Below, in pieces: positions 44,701 to 53,746 of a stretch of 64,000 nt of DNA (position 1 is its first letter; each line of letters begins with the position of its first letter). Where the stretch lies: positions 1,268,001-1,332,000 of the forward strand of contig NZ_CP040297.1 of assembly GCF_013393945.1 (NCBI RefSeq), in the 5' to 3' direction. A program made the translations under genes and the position numbers. The notes beneath the pieces are model-generated. The model did no database searches and had not been told where the DNA came from. It worked only from the letters and a program-made list of their open reading frames with translations. Origin of the DNA: Nostoc sp. TCL26-01. Lineage in GTDB: Bacteria; Cyanobacteriota; Cyanobacteriia; Cyanobacteriales; Nostocaceae.

Positions 44701-45172
44701 TGGTGATATTGCTGTCAATGTGATTGAGTCAGCCACCGTAGACCAACCAGATGCTTATCATGTGGTATTTGAAGCCGATAAAAACGATCATAAATCCTTA
44801 CAAAAATTCCATTACTTGCGCGATGGTTCACCCCAACCCGGAACAGGCTTAATTAGCAACCCTTTACCCTCCTTCCCCCAAACCGGTCAGCACACCTTTT
44901 ATATCTACCAAACCGATAACGACACTAACAGCAAAAAATGGATACGTATCGGCGCACTCCCCAGGCCAGATGTCAGTACAGATTACCCCTGTCAATATCA
45001 CGTCACCCTTGACAACAAAGGCATTTTACGCATACACGCCGGCGATGTTCCCTACTGGACATCCACAAACAGAGAATGTCTCCAACAACCAGGATGCGTC
45101 TACCGCACTGAATTAGACTTGCAACCCAACGAAGTTGACAAAGAACGCGACCCCTTTTGTGGAATTCATTAA
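41780..45172 (+). CDS. Hsp70/actin-fold ATPase with extra terminal domains
   Basis: 1130 residues. A beta-rich N-terminal domain of about 155 residues precedes the ASKHA core. Phosphate-1 is WFALDFGTSNSTVTLF (161-176), YPTVAPPVVRKEVKKLVEEL (414-433) is the Hsp70-like connect region with YDEA at 442-445, and phosphate-2 is VLVLDIGGGTTDLALIEL (483-500). The adenosine region SAGACYAEKLRRLR is near 793. The C-terminal 300 residues are beta-rich and unlike DnaK's substrate domain. It has the shape of SrfB-type Hsp70 relatives. Together with the dynamin-like gene before it and the helical gene after, it suggests one complex. Confidence 0.8.
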   Translation: MPVKIQLAPRFQVRVNDKKYLELPTIQLIGYGNDVPHIARITCTVKGAPSELALKIEKAYRQFASDTPKISQIGQLEQYPCKLEQPLTQAINCNLQVIVEYFDSDYSGNPLLSARKKIAAYCHLWSLPMNPTTPKEPTNHPLQVQSYNEKKSDEKPRFPGWFALDFGTSNSTVTLFDPIEVPIAEVLPREQELRLRDRLSQWLNSPGAIALPEVQESEWEKFIADISKSLEIEPSRLKEVFENDNKERFLEAIRQIELCLGNSDKFRYAVSRKLYQIYHEVFRVPTLESQNLIPVVLDIDRRDTEIPSELEVAKLTDLELRMGREARDNRKKAIAQGTSSSLKEIISRFHHSPKRYFGQERKFSVILDGREETINVNELVQAAWSHLIDLTEDYRQRARRRFSEGDFLTAVVTYPTVAPPVVRKEVKKLVEELGIDDVQTAYDEAVSVAIFFLWREFGGNLNIGIESFKTRCRQEQNKWSQNVLVLDIGGGTTDLALIELTLEDKTPSFGNHEDRGLGGRYYKLTPKLLGSSGHLQLGGELITLRVYRLLKVAIADTLLTAITMGNLESDKLEDLISSELNERFIEQGKFKTGSLLKCLDKENPEGDAAYKDALDTAEKVIPTRWQQAPQRLQTFYTLWDYAEAAKLKLGQKSLTDNSPLTFTLAEPQIAELLTQSAIKFQVKELDSISVTLDSQQFERAAATAIKEAIGIAKGLMESRLRTESNNIDSWNTHKVDWLILSGKTCNLDLVQNHIYQEFSKSPYFVWNPERITFVLEYTKLATSAGACYAEKLRRLRFDPEESKGLLRKGANQLEIDVKNLFYYLPCNFKRKTQSNELLTVFKAGQELYQLAPAENVAKVRTAWQGIQLTNIIYRQDYEDGDLRLWGSFDGKNLMEKLGMDEGEFLKKIKVQFEIDQTLQLNVLLCQGNPHYLIDVAGIDVSSAISALTDTSTLFADGQLKWNIAVEGANKDLHDGDIAVNVIESATVDQPDAYHVVFEADKNDHKSLQKFHYLRDGSPQPGTGLISNPLPSFPQTGQHTFYIYQTDNDTNSKKWIRIGALPRPDVSTDYPCQYHVTLDNKGILRIHAGDVPYWTSTNRECLQQPGCVYRTELDLQPNEVDKERDPFCGIH

Positions 45173-45384
45173 ATTGTGAAGCAGGGGAGGCAGGGGAGGC
45201 AGGGGAAGCAGGGGAGGAAAAATCCCATGATTATATTTGCTTTCACCCATTGAAGATTTTATTTTCTGGAAGTCCCTAATTCTTTCTCCCCACTCCCTCA
45301 CTCCCTCACTCCCTCACTCCCTCACTCCCTCACTCAGCACTCAGCACTCATCACTCAGCACTCATCACTCTCCACCCTCCTCTC
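45173..45384. repeat. Tandem repeats between the Hsp70-like gene and the third gene
   Basis: gcaggggaggcaggggaggc at 45181 and actccctcactccctcactc at 45291-45335 fill the 212-base gap. Co-transcription through them is possible but not certain. Confidence 0.75.
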
Positions 45385-46479
45385 ATGCAGCACTTATATC
45401 ATTTACTCACAATACAAAACTCTGAACTAGCAAGGTTACTGCGGTTTAGCCTGTATGGACTGGAAACTTCCCTGAAAAAAGCTCAGTCAGAATTTCCGCA
45501 AGACCCAGGTGCTAGAGTATGTGATGAAGTGCTGCAAGAACTGCAAAATTTACTCCAGCTAGAAGCAGCAGCAGTAGATATTACACAAACCGTGGAGGAA
45601 TTGAAGTTAAATCATCTGCGATATGCTTTTGATGCTGACCCAGAACTAAATTTATATCTGGATAGTTCGCCATTACAAAGCCAAACGGATGCGGATTTAT
45701 GGAACGAAATTCACCGTAAACTATTGCGAGTTCCCGAAGATTTGGCAACGATTTGGCGACAGCGTGCTTTAGATTTAGCACAAGAAATGGGTGCAGTTGC
45801 CGATAATGCTTATGTCTATCCACTACCTTTTATTCGGAACGAAATTATCTATCCTGGACTCAATGGTAGTATCAATGCTCAAGGATTATCTCTCTCTCAA
45901 ACAGCATTTTTTCACACCAGTATTATTGATGACCAAGCTTCTGAGGAACTAAATTTGTTAGCTGGTTTCTTACTTCTATGGAGCAAATTTATAGAAATAG
46001 ATCCCGATTTACATCATGCTTTAAAGAGTGTGTTTAGTTTTGATATTCTCTCTTTACATTCCAAACCAGACCAACGTAATCAATATATTGACGCTCTTAT
46101 AGATAGATTTCAGCGCACAAAAAAAGCCGAAGAAAATGCCGATACTTTACTGACTCTCCGTAATTGGATTGATGTAGATGAAGCGATAAATTCTTTAGTA
46201 TTTGTACCACCCGCCGAGCGTTATTCTTGGTGGGGAAAATTGCAACAAGAATCTCGTCGGGCTTTAAAAAAAGTGGCAGATAGAGCAATTAGTGCTGGTC
46301 ATGATGTGCGGATTCGGCAATTAACAGGGATTTACGCTGATATTTGTGCTTTATCTAAAGATGACTTGCAACTCGACATGGGCGGTATTCCTGGGGAAGT
46401 ATTGAGTTGCTTAAGAGTATATGCCCGAATTAATCAAGATGAAATACCAGGACGTGTTATTTTTCGTTCATCACGATAA
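45385..46479 (+). CDS. Helical protein of unknown family in the dynamin/Hsp70 locus
   Basis: 364 residues, family not recognised. Mostly alpha-helical with no signal or membrane segment. Conserved-looking blocks are SLYGLETSLKKAQSEFPQDP, LAGFLLLWSKFIEIDPDL and VPPAERYSWWGKLQQESRRA, the last with a WW pair. The C-terminus LRVYARINQDEIPGRVIF may be a beta strand. It lies in the same direction after the Hsp70-like gene. It might be the third partner, as SrfA is in srfABC loci, but no sequence relation was seen. Confidence 0.55.
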   Translation: MQHLYHLLTIQNSELARLLRFSLYGLETSLKKAQSEFPQDPGARVCDEVLQELQNLLQLEAAAVDITQTVEELKLNHLRYAFDADPELNLYLDSSPLQSQTDADLWNEIHRKLLRVPEDLATIWRQRALDLAQEMGAVADNAYVYPLPFIRNEIIYPGLNGSINAQGLSLSQTAFFHTSIIDDQASEELNLLAGFLLLWSKFIEIDPDLHHALKSVFSFDILSLHSKPDQRNQYIDALIDRFQRTKKAEENADTLLTLRNWIDVDEAINSLVFVPPAERYSWWGKLQQESRRALKKVADRAISAGHDVRIRQLTGIYADICALSKDDLQLDMGGIPGEVLSCLRVYARINQDEIPGRVIFRSSR

Positions 46480-46607
46480 AATAATTCGTAATTCGTAATA
46501 CTCGCCAAAGGCGAGAAGCAAGCTACGTAATTCGTAATTATTAGAGCCTATTTATCAAGTAAATATTCAGGTAGTGGCGTGTCTAAACTAAAATGTTGTA
46601 TTAAAAC
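46480..46607. repeat. GTAATTCGTAAT repeat after the third gene
   Basis: ATTCGTAATTCGTAATACTC and TACGTAATTCGTAATTA flank GCGAGAAGCAAGC at 46488-46540. This is the same border phrase as in the element at 12006-12120. No gene. Confidence 0.55.
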
Positions 46608-46792
46608 TGTAGGTTGGGGAGCCACTCACGTGGGCGGGTTCCCCACGCCAGTCCGCACAACGGGGGGAAACCCCGCAAGCGGCTGGCTTGACTTGAGTGA
46701 AGTGGCGTTTGAGGCTTTGGGAAACCCAACATCAGATCCATACTAGGTTTTTGAGATCCATGTTGGGTTACGCTGCGCTTAACCCAACCTAC
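46608..46792. repeat. TGTAGGTTGGG palindromic element, copy 2, with nested hairpins
   Basis: Ends TGTAGGTTGGGG and TTAACCCAACCTACG match the element at 34758-35220. Between them lies a hairpin module (46619-46708) that itself contains a second module (46645-46688). The right half carries CATGTTGGGTTACGCTGCGC as in copy 1. Confidence 0.7.
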
Positions 46793-46866
46793 GCCTAATG
46801 CACTACTTTAGGCTTGCCACGCCACTACTGGCTACTTAATTTTCAGAAATCAAATATGAGATTATC

Positions 46867-47571
46867 TTAGAGTTGCCGGACTAGTGGCTGACCATCTTTG
46901 ACTTCACCGACTAAAACTATATCTGCGCAGTTGACAAAAATACCATTCTCCAAAACGCCGGGAATGTTATTTAAGGTTTTTTCCAGGTTAACTGGGTCAT
47001 CAATGGTAGCAAATCTGACATCTAAGACAAAGTTACCTTGGTCGGTGATGACTGGCCCGGCTTTTTTTACACCCATCCGCAGTTCAGGTTGACCACCGAG
47101 TTTTTTGATAGCGTTTGTGACGGGGGTAATTGCCATAGGAATCACTTCTACAGGTACAGCAAAAACTGCACCTAAGCGGTCTACCAATTTACCACTGTCC
47201 ACTACAACAATAAATTGATTGGCGAGGTAATCTACGACTTTTTCGCGGGTATGTGCTGCACCACCACCTTTAATCAGGTTTTTGTGGGGGTCAACTTCAT
47301 CAGCGCCATCAATGGCAATATCAATATGGTCAACAGCATCTAATGTGGTGAGAGGAACGCCGTATTGTTTGGCTAGTACTTCTGACTGAAATGAGGTGGG
47401 AATACCAACAATGTCTGTCAATTCACCAGATTTTAGGCGATCGCCTAAATACTGAATCGTGTAAGCTGTAGTGGAACCTGTACCTAAGCCAACTATTGAA
47501 CCTGATTTGACTAAGGCGGCGGCGGCTTTGCCTACTTCTTGCTTCATCAATGTTATGGGGTCTGCTGTCAT
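46867..47571 (-). CDS. rpiA: Ribose-5-phosphate isomerase A
   Basis: 234 residues from ATG 47571; TTG 47577 would add two. It converts ribose 5-phosphate and ribulose 5-phosphate in the Calvin cycle and pentose phosphate pathway. Motifs are [39 protein letters not shown] and [16 protein letters not shown], with catalytic Asp and Glu in the last two. Monocistronic. Confidence 0.96.
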   Translation of the reverse strand: MTADPITLMKQEVGKAAAALVKSGSIVGLGTGSTTAYTIQYLGDRLKSGELTDIVGIPTSFQSEVLAKQYGVPLTTLDAVDHIDIAIDGADEVDPHKNLIKGGGAAHTREKVVDYLANQFIVVVDSGKLVDRLGAVFAVPVEVIPMAITPVTNAIKKLGGQPELRMGVKKAGPVITDQGNFVLDVRFATIDDPVNLEKTLNNIPGVLENGIFVNCADIVLVGEVKDGQPLVRQL

Positions 47572-47629
47572 TCCCAAAGCTCCTGAAATATTGACGCACT
47601 ATCACAGCAGAATATACTACAAATTGGTG

Positions 47630-47850
47630 ATGGGTCATTGGTCAATAGTCAATAGTCAATAGTCAATAGTCAATAGTCAATAGTCATTAGTCATTAGTCA
47701 TTAGTCTTATACTCAGCACTCCCTCACTCCCCAAATCAGTTATCAGTTATCAGTTACCAGTTAATAAACGTTCACTGTTCACTGTTTACTGTTCACTGTT
47801 CACTGTTTACACCCCTCACTCCCCTACTCATCACTCAGCACTCAGCACTC
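47630..47850. repeat. Mixed tandem repeats (AGTCAAT, CAGTTAT, TTCACTG)
   Basis: tcaatagtcaatagtcaata runs from 47640 to 47705, then cagttatcagttatcagtta and ttcactgttcactgtttact. No gene. Confidence 0.85.
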
Positions 47851-47854
47851 CCCA

Positions 47855-50800
47855 TTACCGATATAGCCAAACTCGTAGTAGTGAGAGTAGTTGTTCTGTA
47901 TCTACTGGTTTGGTGATGTAGTCGGATGCGCCGGCTTCGATACATTTTTCGCGATCGCCTGGCATGGCTTTAGCTGTGAGTGCAATTATAGGTAATGTGC
48001 GGAATTGTGGTTGTTGACGGATTTGTCGGGTAGTTTCGTAACCATTCATTTCTGGCATCATCACATCCATTAATATGGCATTAATATCAGGATGAGTTTG
48101 CAACATTTCTATGCCTGCTTTGCCATTTTCGGCAAATAAAACTTGCATTTGATAGCTTTCTAACAAGCTGGTAAGGGCAAAGATATTTCGCAGGTCGTCA
48201 TCAACAATTAAAATTTTCTGGTGCGCTAGTATGGGATCGGTTTGGTGGAGTTGCTCTAGTATTTGCCGTTGCGGTTGGGGCAAATTTGCCTGTACTCGGT
48301 GTAAAAATAGAGCAGTTTCATCTAGTAATCTTTCTGGCGATCGCACATTTTTAATGATAATTGTCTCGGCTAATCCCCGCAATATAGTTTCTTCTTGGCG
48401 GCTGATTTCTTTGCCTGTATAAATAATAATTGGCAATTTCACTAGCCTTGGTTCTTGCTTGATTTGCTCAATTAATTCCACACCACTCATGTCAGGTAAG
48501 CCGAGATCCAAAACAATACAATCAAAATGTTGCGATCGCAATATCTCTAATGCGGCAGTTCCTGTACCGACTGCTGTACTTTGGACATCGCCATTCCCGA
48601 TGAGTTCAATAATGCTTTGAGCTTGTAGAGGCTCATCTTCGATAATTAAAAGTCGTTTGACTTTGCGGTCAATAAAGCCTTTAATATTTGTGAGGGTTTG
48701 GTTAATGATTTCTGGTGATAGGGGTTTTTGTAAGTAAGCGATCGCTCCTAGTTGTAAGGCTCGTTTTTCTCGGTCATCAATAGAAATAATGTGGACGGGA
48801 ATATGTCTAGTTTGGGGTTCGTGCTTGAGTCGGTCTAGTACTGTCCAACCATCCATATCTGGGAGATGAATATCTAGGGTAATGGCATCTGGTTGATGTT
48901 TTTGTGCTAAAGCTAAACCTTGTTTACTAGATGTAGCTACGATGACTTTAAAACCTTTTTGTCGTGCCATATCTTGTAAAATGCGGGCAAATTTCTCATC
49001 ATCATCAATAATTAGTAAGGTACAATCCTCTGGTTGAATCCCTTCTCGATCATCAGTGATTGTCTGAGATGCCGCAATGAGTGGTAAACTTTCTGAGGGG
49101 ATAGGCGATCGCTGGTATCGAGATAAACTCAATGGCTGACTTATGCTTGATTCATTTCCCGCATAAGTTGGCGGTAGGTAAAGTGTAAAAGTACTGCCTT
49201 TTTCTAGTTGGCTAACTAATGCCAGTCTACCGCCTAACATCTTAGCTAGTTCTCGGCTAATTGATAAACCTAAGCCTGTTCCACCATATCTGCGGCTAAT
49301 TGTTCCATCTACTTGCTGAAAGGCTTCAAAAATAATTTGTTGTTTGTCATTGGGGATACCAATTCCTGTATCACTTACAGCAAAAGTAATCATCTGTTGA
49401 GGGGAATTAGCTTCAGCTACTGCAATTTTTAAACTTACCCCACCTTGTTCAGTAAACTTAAAAGCGTTAGCTAAGAGATTTTTTAAAATTTGCTGTAAGC
49501 GTTGGCGATCGCTCAATATAGTTGATGGTAAGTTATGTTCTAACTCAACATTAAAATTGAGTCCTTTATTTTGAGCAACTTCTCGGAAACTCTGTTCCAA
49601 ATACTTACACAATTCAGCTAGATTGATTGGTTCTAATTCTATAGATAGATTTCCCGATTCGATTTTCGCTAGGTCAAGAATATCATTAATTAATTCTAAA
49701 AGTTCAGTTCCCGCCGAGTAGATTGTCTGGCTGTATTCTACCTGTTTGCTAGTTAAATTACCTGCCGGATTATCTGCCATTAGTTTGGCTAGAATTAACA
49801 GACTATTTAGTGGTGTTCGTAGTTCATGGGACATATTCGCCAGAAATTCTGATTTGTATTTAGAAGATAAGGATAATTGTGCTGCTTTTTCTTCTAAAGA
49901 TTGTCGTGCTTGTTCAATCTCCTGATTTTTATGAGCAACTTCCTGATTTTGGGCTGCTAATAGTTCGGCTTTTTCTTCTAGTTCTTCATTGAGTTGTTGT
50001 AACTCTTCGTTTGATTGCTGTAATTCTTGTTGTTGTTGTGTTAAAAGCAATTGTGATTTTTCTAATTTTTGAGTTTGCTGTTCTAAAAGCTGATTACTAT
50101 CTCTGAGTTCTGTTGCTAAAACTAGGGATTCATCTAACAGTTTTTGAGTTTTTGTATTGGCAGCAATATTATTTAAAAATACACCTAACATTTCACAAAA
50201 TTGCTCAAGAAATGTCAGATGCAATTCATTAAATCGATACAAAGAAGCAACTTCTAATACGGCTGTCACTTCTGTTTCAAAGATGATTGGTAAGACAATT
50301 ATGTTGATGGGTAAAGCTGATCCTAAACCAGAACTAATGCGGATGTAATCACTAGGAACTTCAGTTAATAAAATTCTTTGTTTTTCTAAAGCACATTGTC
50401 CGACTAATCCTTCACCCAATCTGAACCGATTTGCTAAATGTCGGCGCTCGTGATAAGCATAGCTACTTACCAGCTTCAATATACACTCATCATCAGTTTT
50501 ATCCATGAGATAAAATACACTTTGCTGTGCTTCTACCAATGGTGTGAGTTTTGATAAAACTAAGCTAGATAAATTTTCAATCTGGCGTTGTCCTTGCAAT
50601 ATTTGCGTAAATTCAGCCAAATTAGACTTGAGCCAATTTTGCTCCTCATTTTTTTGGGTTGTGACTCGCAGGTTAACTACCATTTGGTTAAAAATACGAG
50701 TTAGCACACCAATTTCATCTAGGCGATCGCTTTTTGGTAAACTGACAGATAAATCCCCATCAGACATTTTCTCGGCGGCACGAGAAATATTTCTCAGTGG

Positions 50801-51436
50801 TGTAGAAATATGTCGAGATAACAAGAAACCAATGACAACAAGAGTAAACGCAACTATAGGAATACTATAAGTAATACTGCCAAGAGTACTGTTAGTAGCT
50901 GCTCGTGCGATCGCCGTTCGTTGTTCTAACAATCTCAATTCTTCAGCATTCATTTGCTGGTTGATATTCTCAATTTGCATCATCACTGCTCTACCACGAT
51001 CTGTGAGGATAGATTGTTGAGCAGCCTCAAAACCTTGAGATTGACGCAAATCAATCACAGTTTGCATAATGGCAATTCTCTCATTAATCAGTAGCTGTAA
51101 CTGATTGAGAAATCGCTGCTGTTTAGGATTATCTATAGTCAGACTTTGCAGTTCTTTAACTTTTATATTTACTGCTTGAGTAGCTACTTGATAAGGTTCT
51201 AAATAACGCTGTTCCCCAGTAATAATGTATCCCCGTTGTCCAGTTTCTGCTTTCGCCAATTGAGCATTGAGATTTTCTAATTGACTGAGTACTTGATATG
51301 TATGTTTTTCTTTATGAGAAGCGGCAATTAGTTCCTGAGTACTTTTGTGAGCTATCAAACTGATCGCACTCAAAATTACTAGACTTAAAGCAAAGCCAGC
51401 TCCTATTTTAGAGCCAATTTTTAAGCGGTTCAACAT
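47855..51436 (-). CDS. CHASE3-HAMP-GAF hybrid histidine kinase with three receivers
   Basis: 1193 residues. Two membrane helices (about 11-30 and 188-206) bracket a periplasmic CHASE3-like helical domain (TGQRGYIITGEQRYLEPYQV). HAMP is about 205-258, GAF 285-430, coiled coil 430-530. The kinase core has His537 in FLANMSHELRTPLNSL and ATP boxes at NAFKFTEQGG, DTGIGIP and GGTGLGLSI. Receivers have phospho-Asp at 855, 977 and 1124. No Hpt domain is present, so a separate phosphotransfer protein is expected. Signal is unknown. Confidence 0.93.
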   Translation of the reverse strand: MLNRLKIGSKIGAGFALSLVILSAISLIAHKSTQELIAASHKEKHTYQVLSQLENLNAQLAKAETGQRGYIITGEQRYLEPYQVATQAVNIKVKELQSLTIDNPKQQRFLNQLQLLINERIAIMQTVIDLRQSQGFEAAQQSILTDRGRAVMMQIENINQQMNAEELRLLEQRTAIARAATNSTLGSITYSIPIVAFTLVVIGFLLSRHISTPLRNISRAAEKMSDGDLSVSLPKSDRLDEIGVLTRIFNQMVVNLRVTTQKNEEQNWLKSNLAEFTQILQGQRQIENLSSLVLSKLTPLVEAQQSVFYLMDKTDDECILKLVSSYAYHERRHLANRFRLGEGLVGQCALEKQRILLTEVPSDYIRISSGLGSALPINIIVLPIIFETEVTAVLEVASLYRFNELHLTFLEQFCEMLGVFLNNIAANTKTQKLLDESLVLATELRDSNQLLEQQTQKLEKSQLLLTQQQQELQQSNEELQQLNEELEEKAELLAAQNQEVAHKNQEIEQARQSLEEKAAQLSLSSKYKSEFLANMSHELRTPLNSLLILAKLMADNPAGNLTSKQVEYSQTIYSAGTELLELINDILDLAKIESGNLSIELEPINLAELCKYLEQSFREVAQNKGLNFNVELEHNLPSTILSDRQRLQQILKNLLANAFKFTEQGGVSLKIAVAEANSPQQMITFAVSDTGIGIPNDKQQIIFEAFQQVDGTISRRYGGTGLGLSISRELAKMLGGRLALVSQLEKGSTFTLYLPPTYAGNESSISQPLSLSRYQRSPIPSESLPLIAASQTITDDREGIQPEDCTLLIIDDDEKFARILQDMARQKGFKVIVATSSKQGLALAQKHQPDAITLDIHLPDMDGWTVLDRLKHEPQTRHIPVHIISIDDREKRALQLGAIAYLQKPLSPEIINQTLTNIKGFIDRKVKRLLIIEDEPLQAQSIIELIGNGDVQSTAVGTGTAALEILRSQHFDCIVLDLGLPDMSGVELIEQIKQEPRLVKLPIIIYTGKEISRQEETILRGLAETIIIKNVRSPERLLDETALFLHRVQANLPQPQRQILEQLHQTDPILAHQKILIVDDDLRNIFALTSLLESYQMQVLFAENGKAGIEMLQTHPDINAILMDVMMPEMNGYETTRQIRQQPQFRTLPIIALTAKAMPGDREKCIEAGASDYITKPVDTEQLLSLLRVWLYR

Positions 51437-52002
51437 TATTATTTCTGGTGTTTTATTTACCCAATCTGGCTAAAATATATATTTACTACATGATGCTATT
51501 TTTATTTAAAAAGCATATTGATATTTATCAATAATTACGCATAGACACTAATTCTCCGACTTTTCTGTCCACAATCAACAGTCCAAAAAATTGATTTTAA
51601 CTATTGATTTTTGACTACCTTTCAGAAGGTTTTCTTAGTAGGGTGCATAAGTCGTATGGATATAGCAATTCTATCTGATTTGTCAGCATCTTGAAGTCTC
51701 ATATCCCCAACTTGTTAAAAATCTTGGGAAATATTTTTCCCTGAATAATTTAGCCTTGCTCTAGCAATTACTAACTTTATAATAAATTTTCCTAGAGCAT
51801 CAGAAATAAAAACTATGAATATAAAGTACTAAATTACACTACATCTATATAAATATTTATATTTAATAGTGCCTAAAAATACAAAAAATATTATAACGAA
51901 ACGGCACTTTTACACAAACCATGCGTCAAAGTTGACTGTATTAGACTATTTTGCAGATATTTTGGCAAATTCATACCTAAGTACAAAATTTTGAGGTAAT
52001 TA
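51437..52002. other. 566-base intergenic region, no gene
   Basis: AT-rich divergent gap between the histidine kinase and the first CAP gene. I see no plausible ORF. Promoters of both genes should lie here, about 100 bases from each start. Confidence 0.5.
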
Positions 52003-52707
52003 ATGCGTCACCACAATTTTTATGTGTTTGCTCTTAGTACTTTAGTAACTATTTTTTCTTATAATCTACTACAAATTACTGATGGAATAGCACAATCGAC
52101 TCCCATTATAGCTCAAGCCCCTAATCCGACTTTGTTAGCAAAAGCTAGCTATCTCTCACCTTTAGAACAACAGGTAGTGGAAGAAATGAACAAAGTGCGG
52201 CAGAATCCTCAAGCCTATATCCCTATCATCGAAAATTATCGAAAACGCTTTCAGGGAAACCGAGTCAAACTTTCTGCTAATACTTATTTGATTACCCAAG
52301 AAGGTGTAAAACCGGTAGATGAAGCGATCGCTTTTCTCAAGCGCACTCGTCCTGTGGGAGCATTGAGAACATCCAAAGGAATGTCTTTAGGTGCTAGAGA
52401 TCATGTCAAAGACCAAGGAGTAAAAGGTACAACAGGTCATAATGGTAGCGATGGTAGCAACCCCTTCACTCGCATCAATCGTTATGGTAAATGGCAAACC
52501 ACAGCTGGGGAAAATATCAGCTACGGCCCCAATACCGCCCAAGATATTGTTATGCAATTGATTATTGACGACGGTGTACCCTCACGCGGTCATAGAACAA
52601 CCATCTTTAACGGTGCTTTTAAAGTCGCTGGTGTCGCTTACGGTTCTCACAAAGTTTACAGAACTATTTGCGTAATTAACTATGCTGGCGGGTATATAGA
52701 GAAATAG
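52003..52707 (+). CDS. Secreted CAP/SCP-domain protein, copy 1
   Basis: 234 residues. The signal peptide [20 protein letters not shown] is followed by a CAP domain. [20 protein letters not shown] starts the fold. [20 protein letters not shown] contains CAP1-like His, AGENISYG has the conserved Glu, and [20 protein letters not shown] has the second His. This is the bacterial CAP family, which may bind lipid or cut peptides. Exported. The next gene on the strand is a copy without signal. Confidence 0.88.
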   Translation: MRHHNFYVFALSTLVTIFSYNLLQITDGIAQSTPIIAQAPNPTLLAKASYLSPLEQQVVEEMNKVRQNPQAYIPIIENYRKRFQGNRVKLSANTYLITQEGVKPVDEAIAFLKRTRPVGALRTSKGMSLGARDHVKDQGVKGTTGHNGSDGSNPFTRINRYGKWQTTAGENISYGPNTAQDIVMQLIIDDGVPSRGHRTTIFNGAFKVAGVAYGSHKVYRTICVINYAGGYIEK

Positions 52708-52846
52708 GGGTGTAGAGGTGTAAGGGTGTAGGGGTGTAGGGAAGAATAATTTATTACTCTCCACTCAGCACGGGCTAAACGCCCCGCTTCCGCTAACAGC
52801 ACTCAGCACTCAGCACTCATCACTCATCACTCCCCCACTCCGAAAA
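52708..52846. repeat. Tandem and hairpin repeats between the two CAP genes
   Basis: Contains ggggtgtagaggtgtaaggg repeats, a GTGCTGTTAGCGG-type hairpin (52764-52803, inverted copy of 38528-38572) and actcagcactcagcactcat repeats. No promoter-like or Shine-Dalgarno sequence before 52847 is seen. Confidence 0.75.
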
Positions 52847-53419
52847 ATGGTAGATGAATACACACTCTCACTGCTAGAACAACAAGTAGTAGAAGAGATG
52901 AACCAAGTACGTACCAACCCTCAAAGTTACTTACCGATTTTGGCAAGTTACCACCAACGCTTTCAGGGTAACAAAGTGAAATTGGCTGATTATGTTTATT
53001 TGCAAACTCAAGAAGGGGTAAAAGCTGTAGATGAGGCGATCGCTTTTCTCAAATCAGCTCGTTCTGTGGGAAGATTGAGTATATCTCTCGGTATGTCTTT
53101 GGCAGCACGAGATCACGTTAAAGACCAAGGAATATCAGGTGCTACAGGTCATGATGGCAGTGATGGTAGTGATCCCTTTACCCGACTGAACCGTTACGGC
53201 AACTGGTTACTTACAGCTGGGGAAAACATTAGCTACGGTTCCAGTACTGCCCAAGATATCATCATGCAGTTAATCATTGATGATGGAGTCAAAAATCGCG
53301 GTCATCGCACCAACATTTTTAACCCCGCTTTTAAAGTCACAGGAGTAGCATTCGGTATTCACAAGACATACAGACAAATATGTGTGATCACCTACGCTGG
53401 CGATTATACAGATAATTGA
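52847..53419 (+). CDS. CAP-domain protein, copy 2, without signal peptide
   Basis: 190 residues. It is closely related to copy 1 ([72 protein letters not shown]), with both His and the Glu of the active site conserved. It begins directly at the domain with [10 protein letters not shown], and no export signal or Shine-Dalgarno is visible. It may be a duplicate whose 5' end was lost to the repeats, or cytoplasmic in function. Confidence 0.8.
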   Translation: MVDEYTLSLLEQQVVEEMNQVRTNPQSYLPILASYHQRFQGNKVKLADYVYLQTQEGVKAVDEAIAFLKSARSVGRLSISLGMSLAARDHVKDQGISGATGHDGSDGSDPFTRLNRYGNWLLTAGENISYGSSTAQDIIMQLIIDDGVKNRGHRTNIFNPAFKVTGVAFGIHKTYRQICVITYAGDYTDN

Positions 53420-53424
53420 GTCCG

Positions 53425-53739
53425 CTAGGGTACATTAGTAAACGGTCTAATCAGAATTTGATTATACATATCCGCATTTTCTGCTAATGCTTGACGTAAA
53501 TCATATTCTATTTGCAAATTCAACCAAAACTGAGCGCTGTTACCAAAATAGCGGGATAGACGCAAGGCCGTATCTGCCGTAATTGTGCGTTTTCCAGATA
53601 AGATTTCACTAATCCGTGTCTGAGATACACCTATATCTTTACTCAATCGATAGGGAGTAATATTTAATGGCTCTAAAAATTCTAGTTGCAGAATTTCGCC
53701 TGGATGAATGTTTGATAAACGGTTATCGTCCATAATCAT
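53425..53739 (-). CDS. higA: HigA-type antitoxin (XRE family)
   Basis: 104 residues; an ATG two codons later is also possible. The HTH is at about residues 27-60 (LNITPYRLSKDIGVSQTRIS, EILSGKRTITADTALRLSRY), and NIHPGEILQLEFLEPL is the HigA family start. FGNSAQFWLNLQIEYDLRQA is the C-terminal helix. It lies seven bases after the toxin gene on the same strand, in the toxin-first order typical for higBA, and should repress its own promoter. Confidence 0.9.
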   Translation of the reverse strand: MIMDDNRLSNIHPGEILQLEFLEPLNITPYRLSKDIGVSQTRISEILSGKRTITADTALRLSRYFGNSAQFWLNLQIEYDLRQALAENADMYNQILIRPFTNVP

Positions 53740-53746
53740 TTTTCAA

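Noticed and set aside
47640..47710. Regular AGTCAAT units as a CRISPR or origin iteron array
   Set aside because: Seven-base units with no spacers occur in many gaps of this genome and no replication gene is near.
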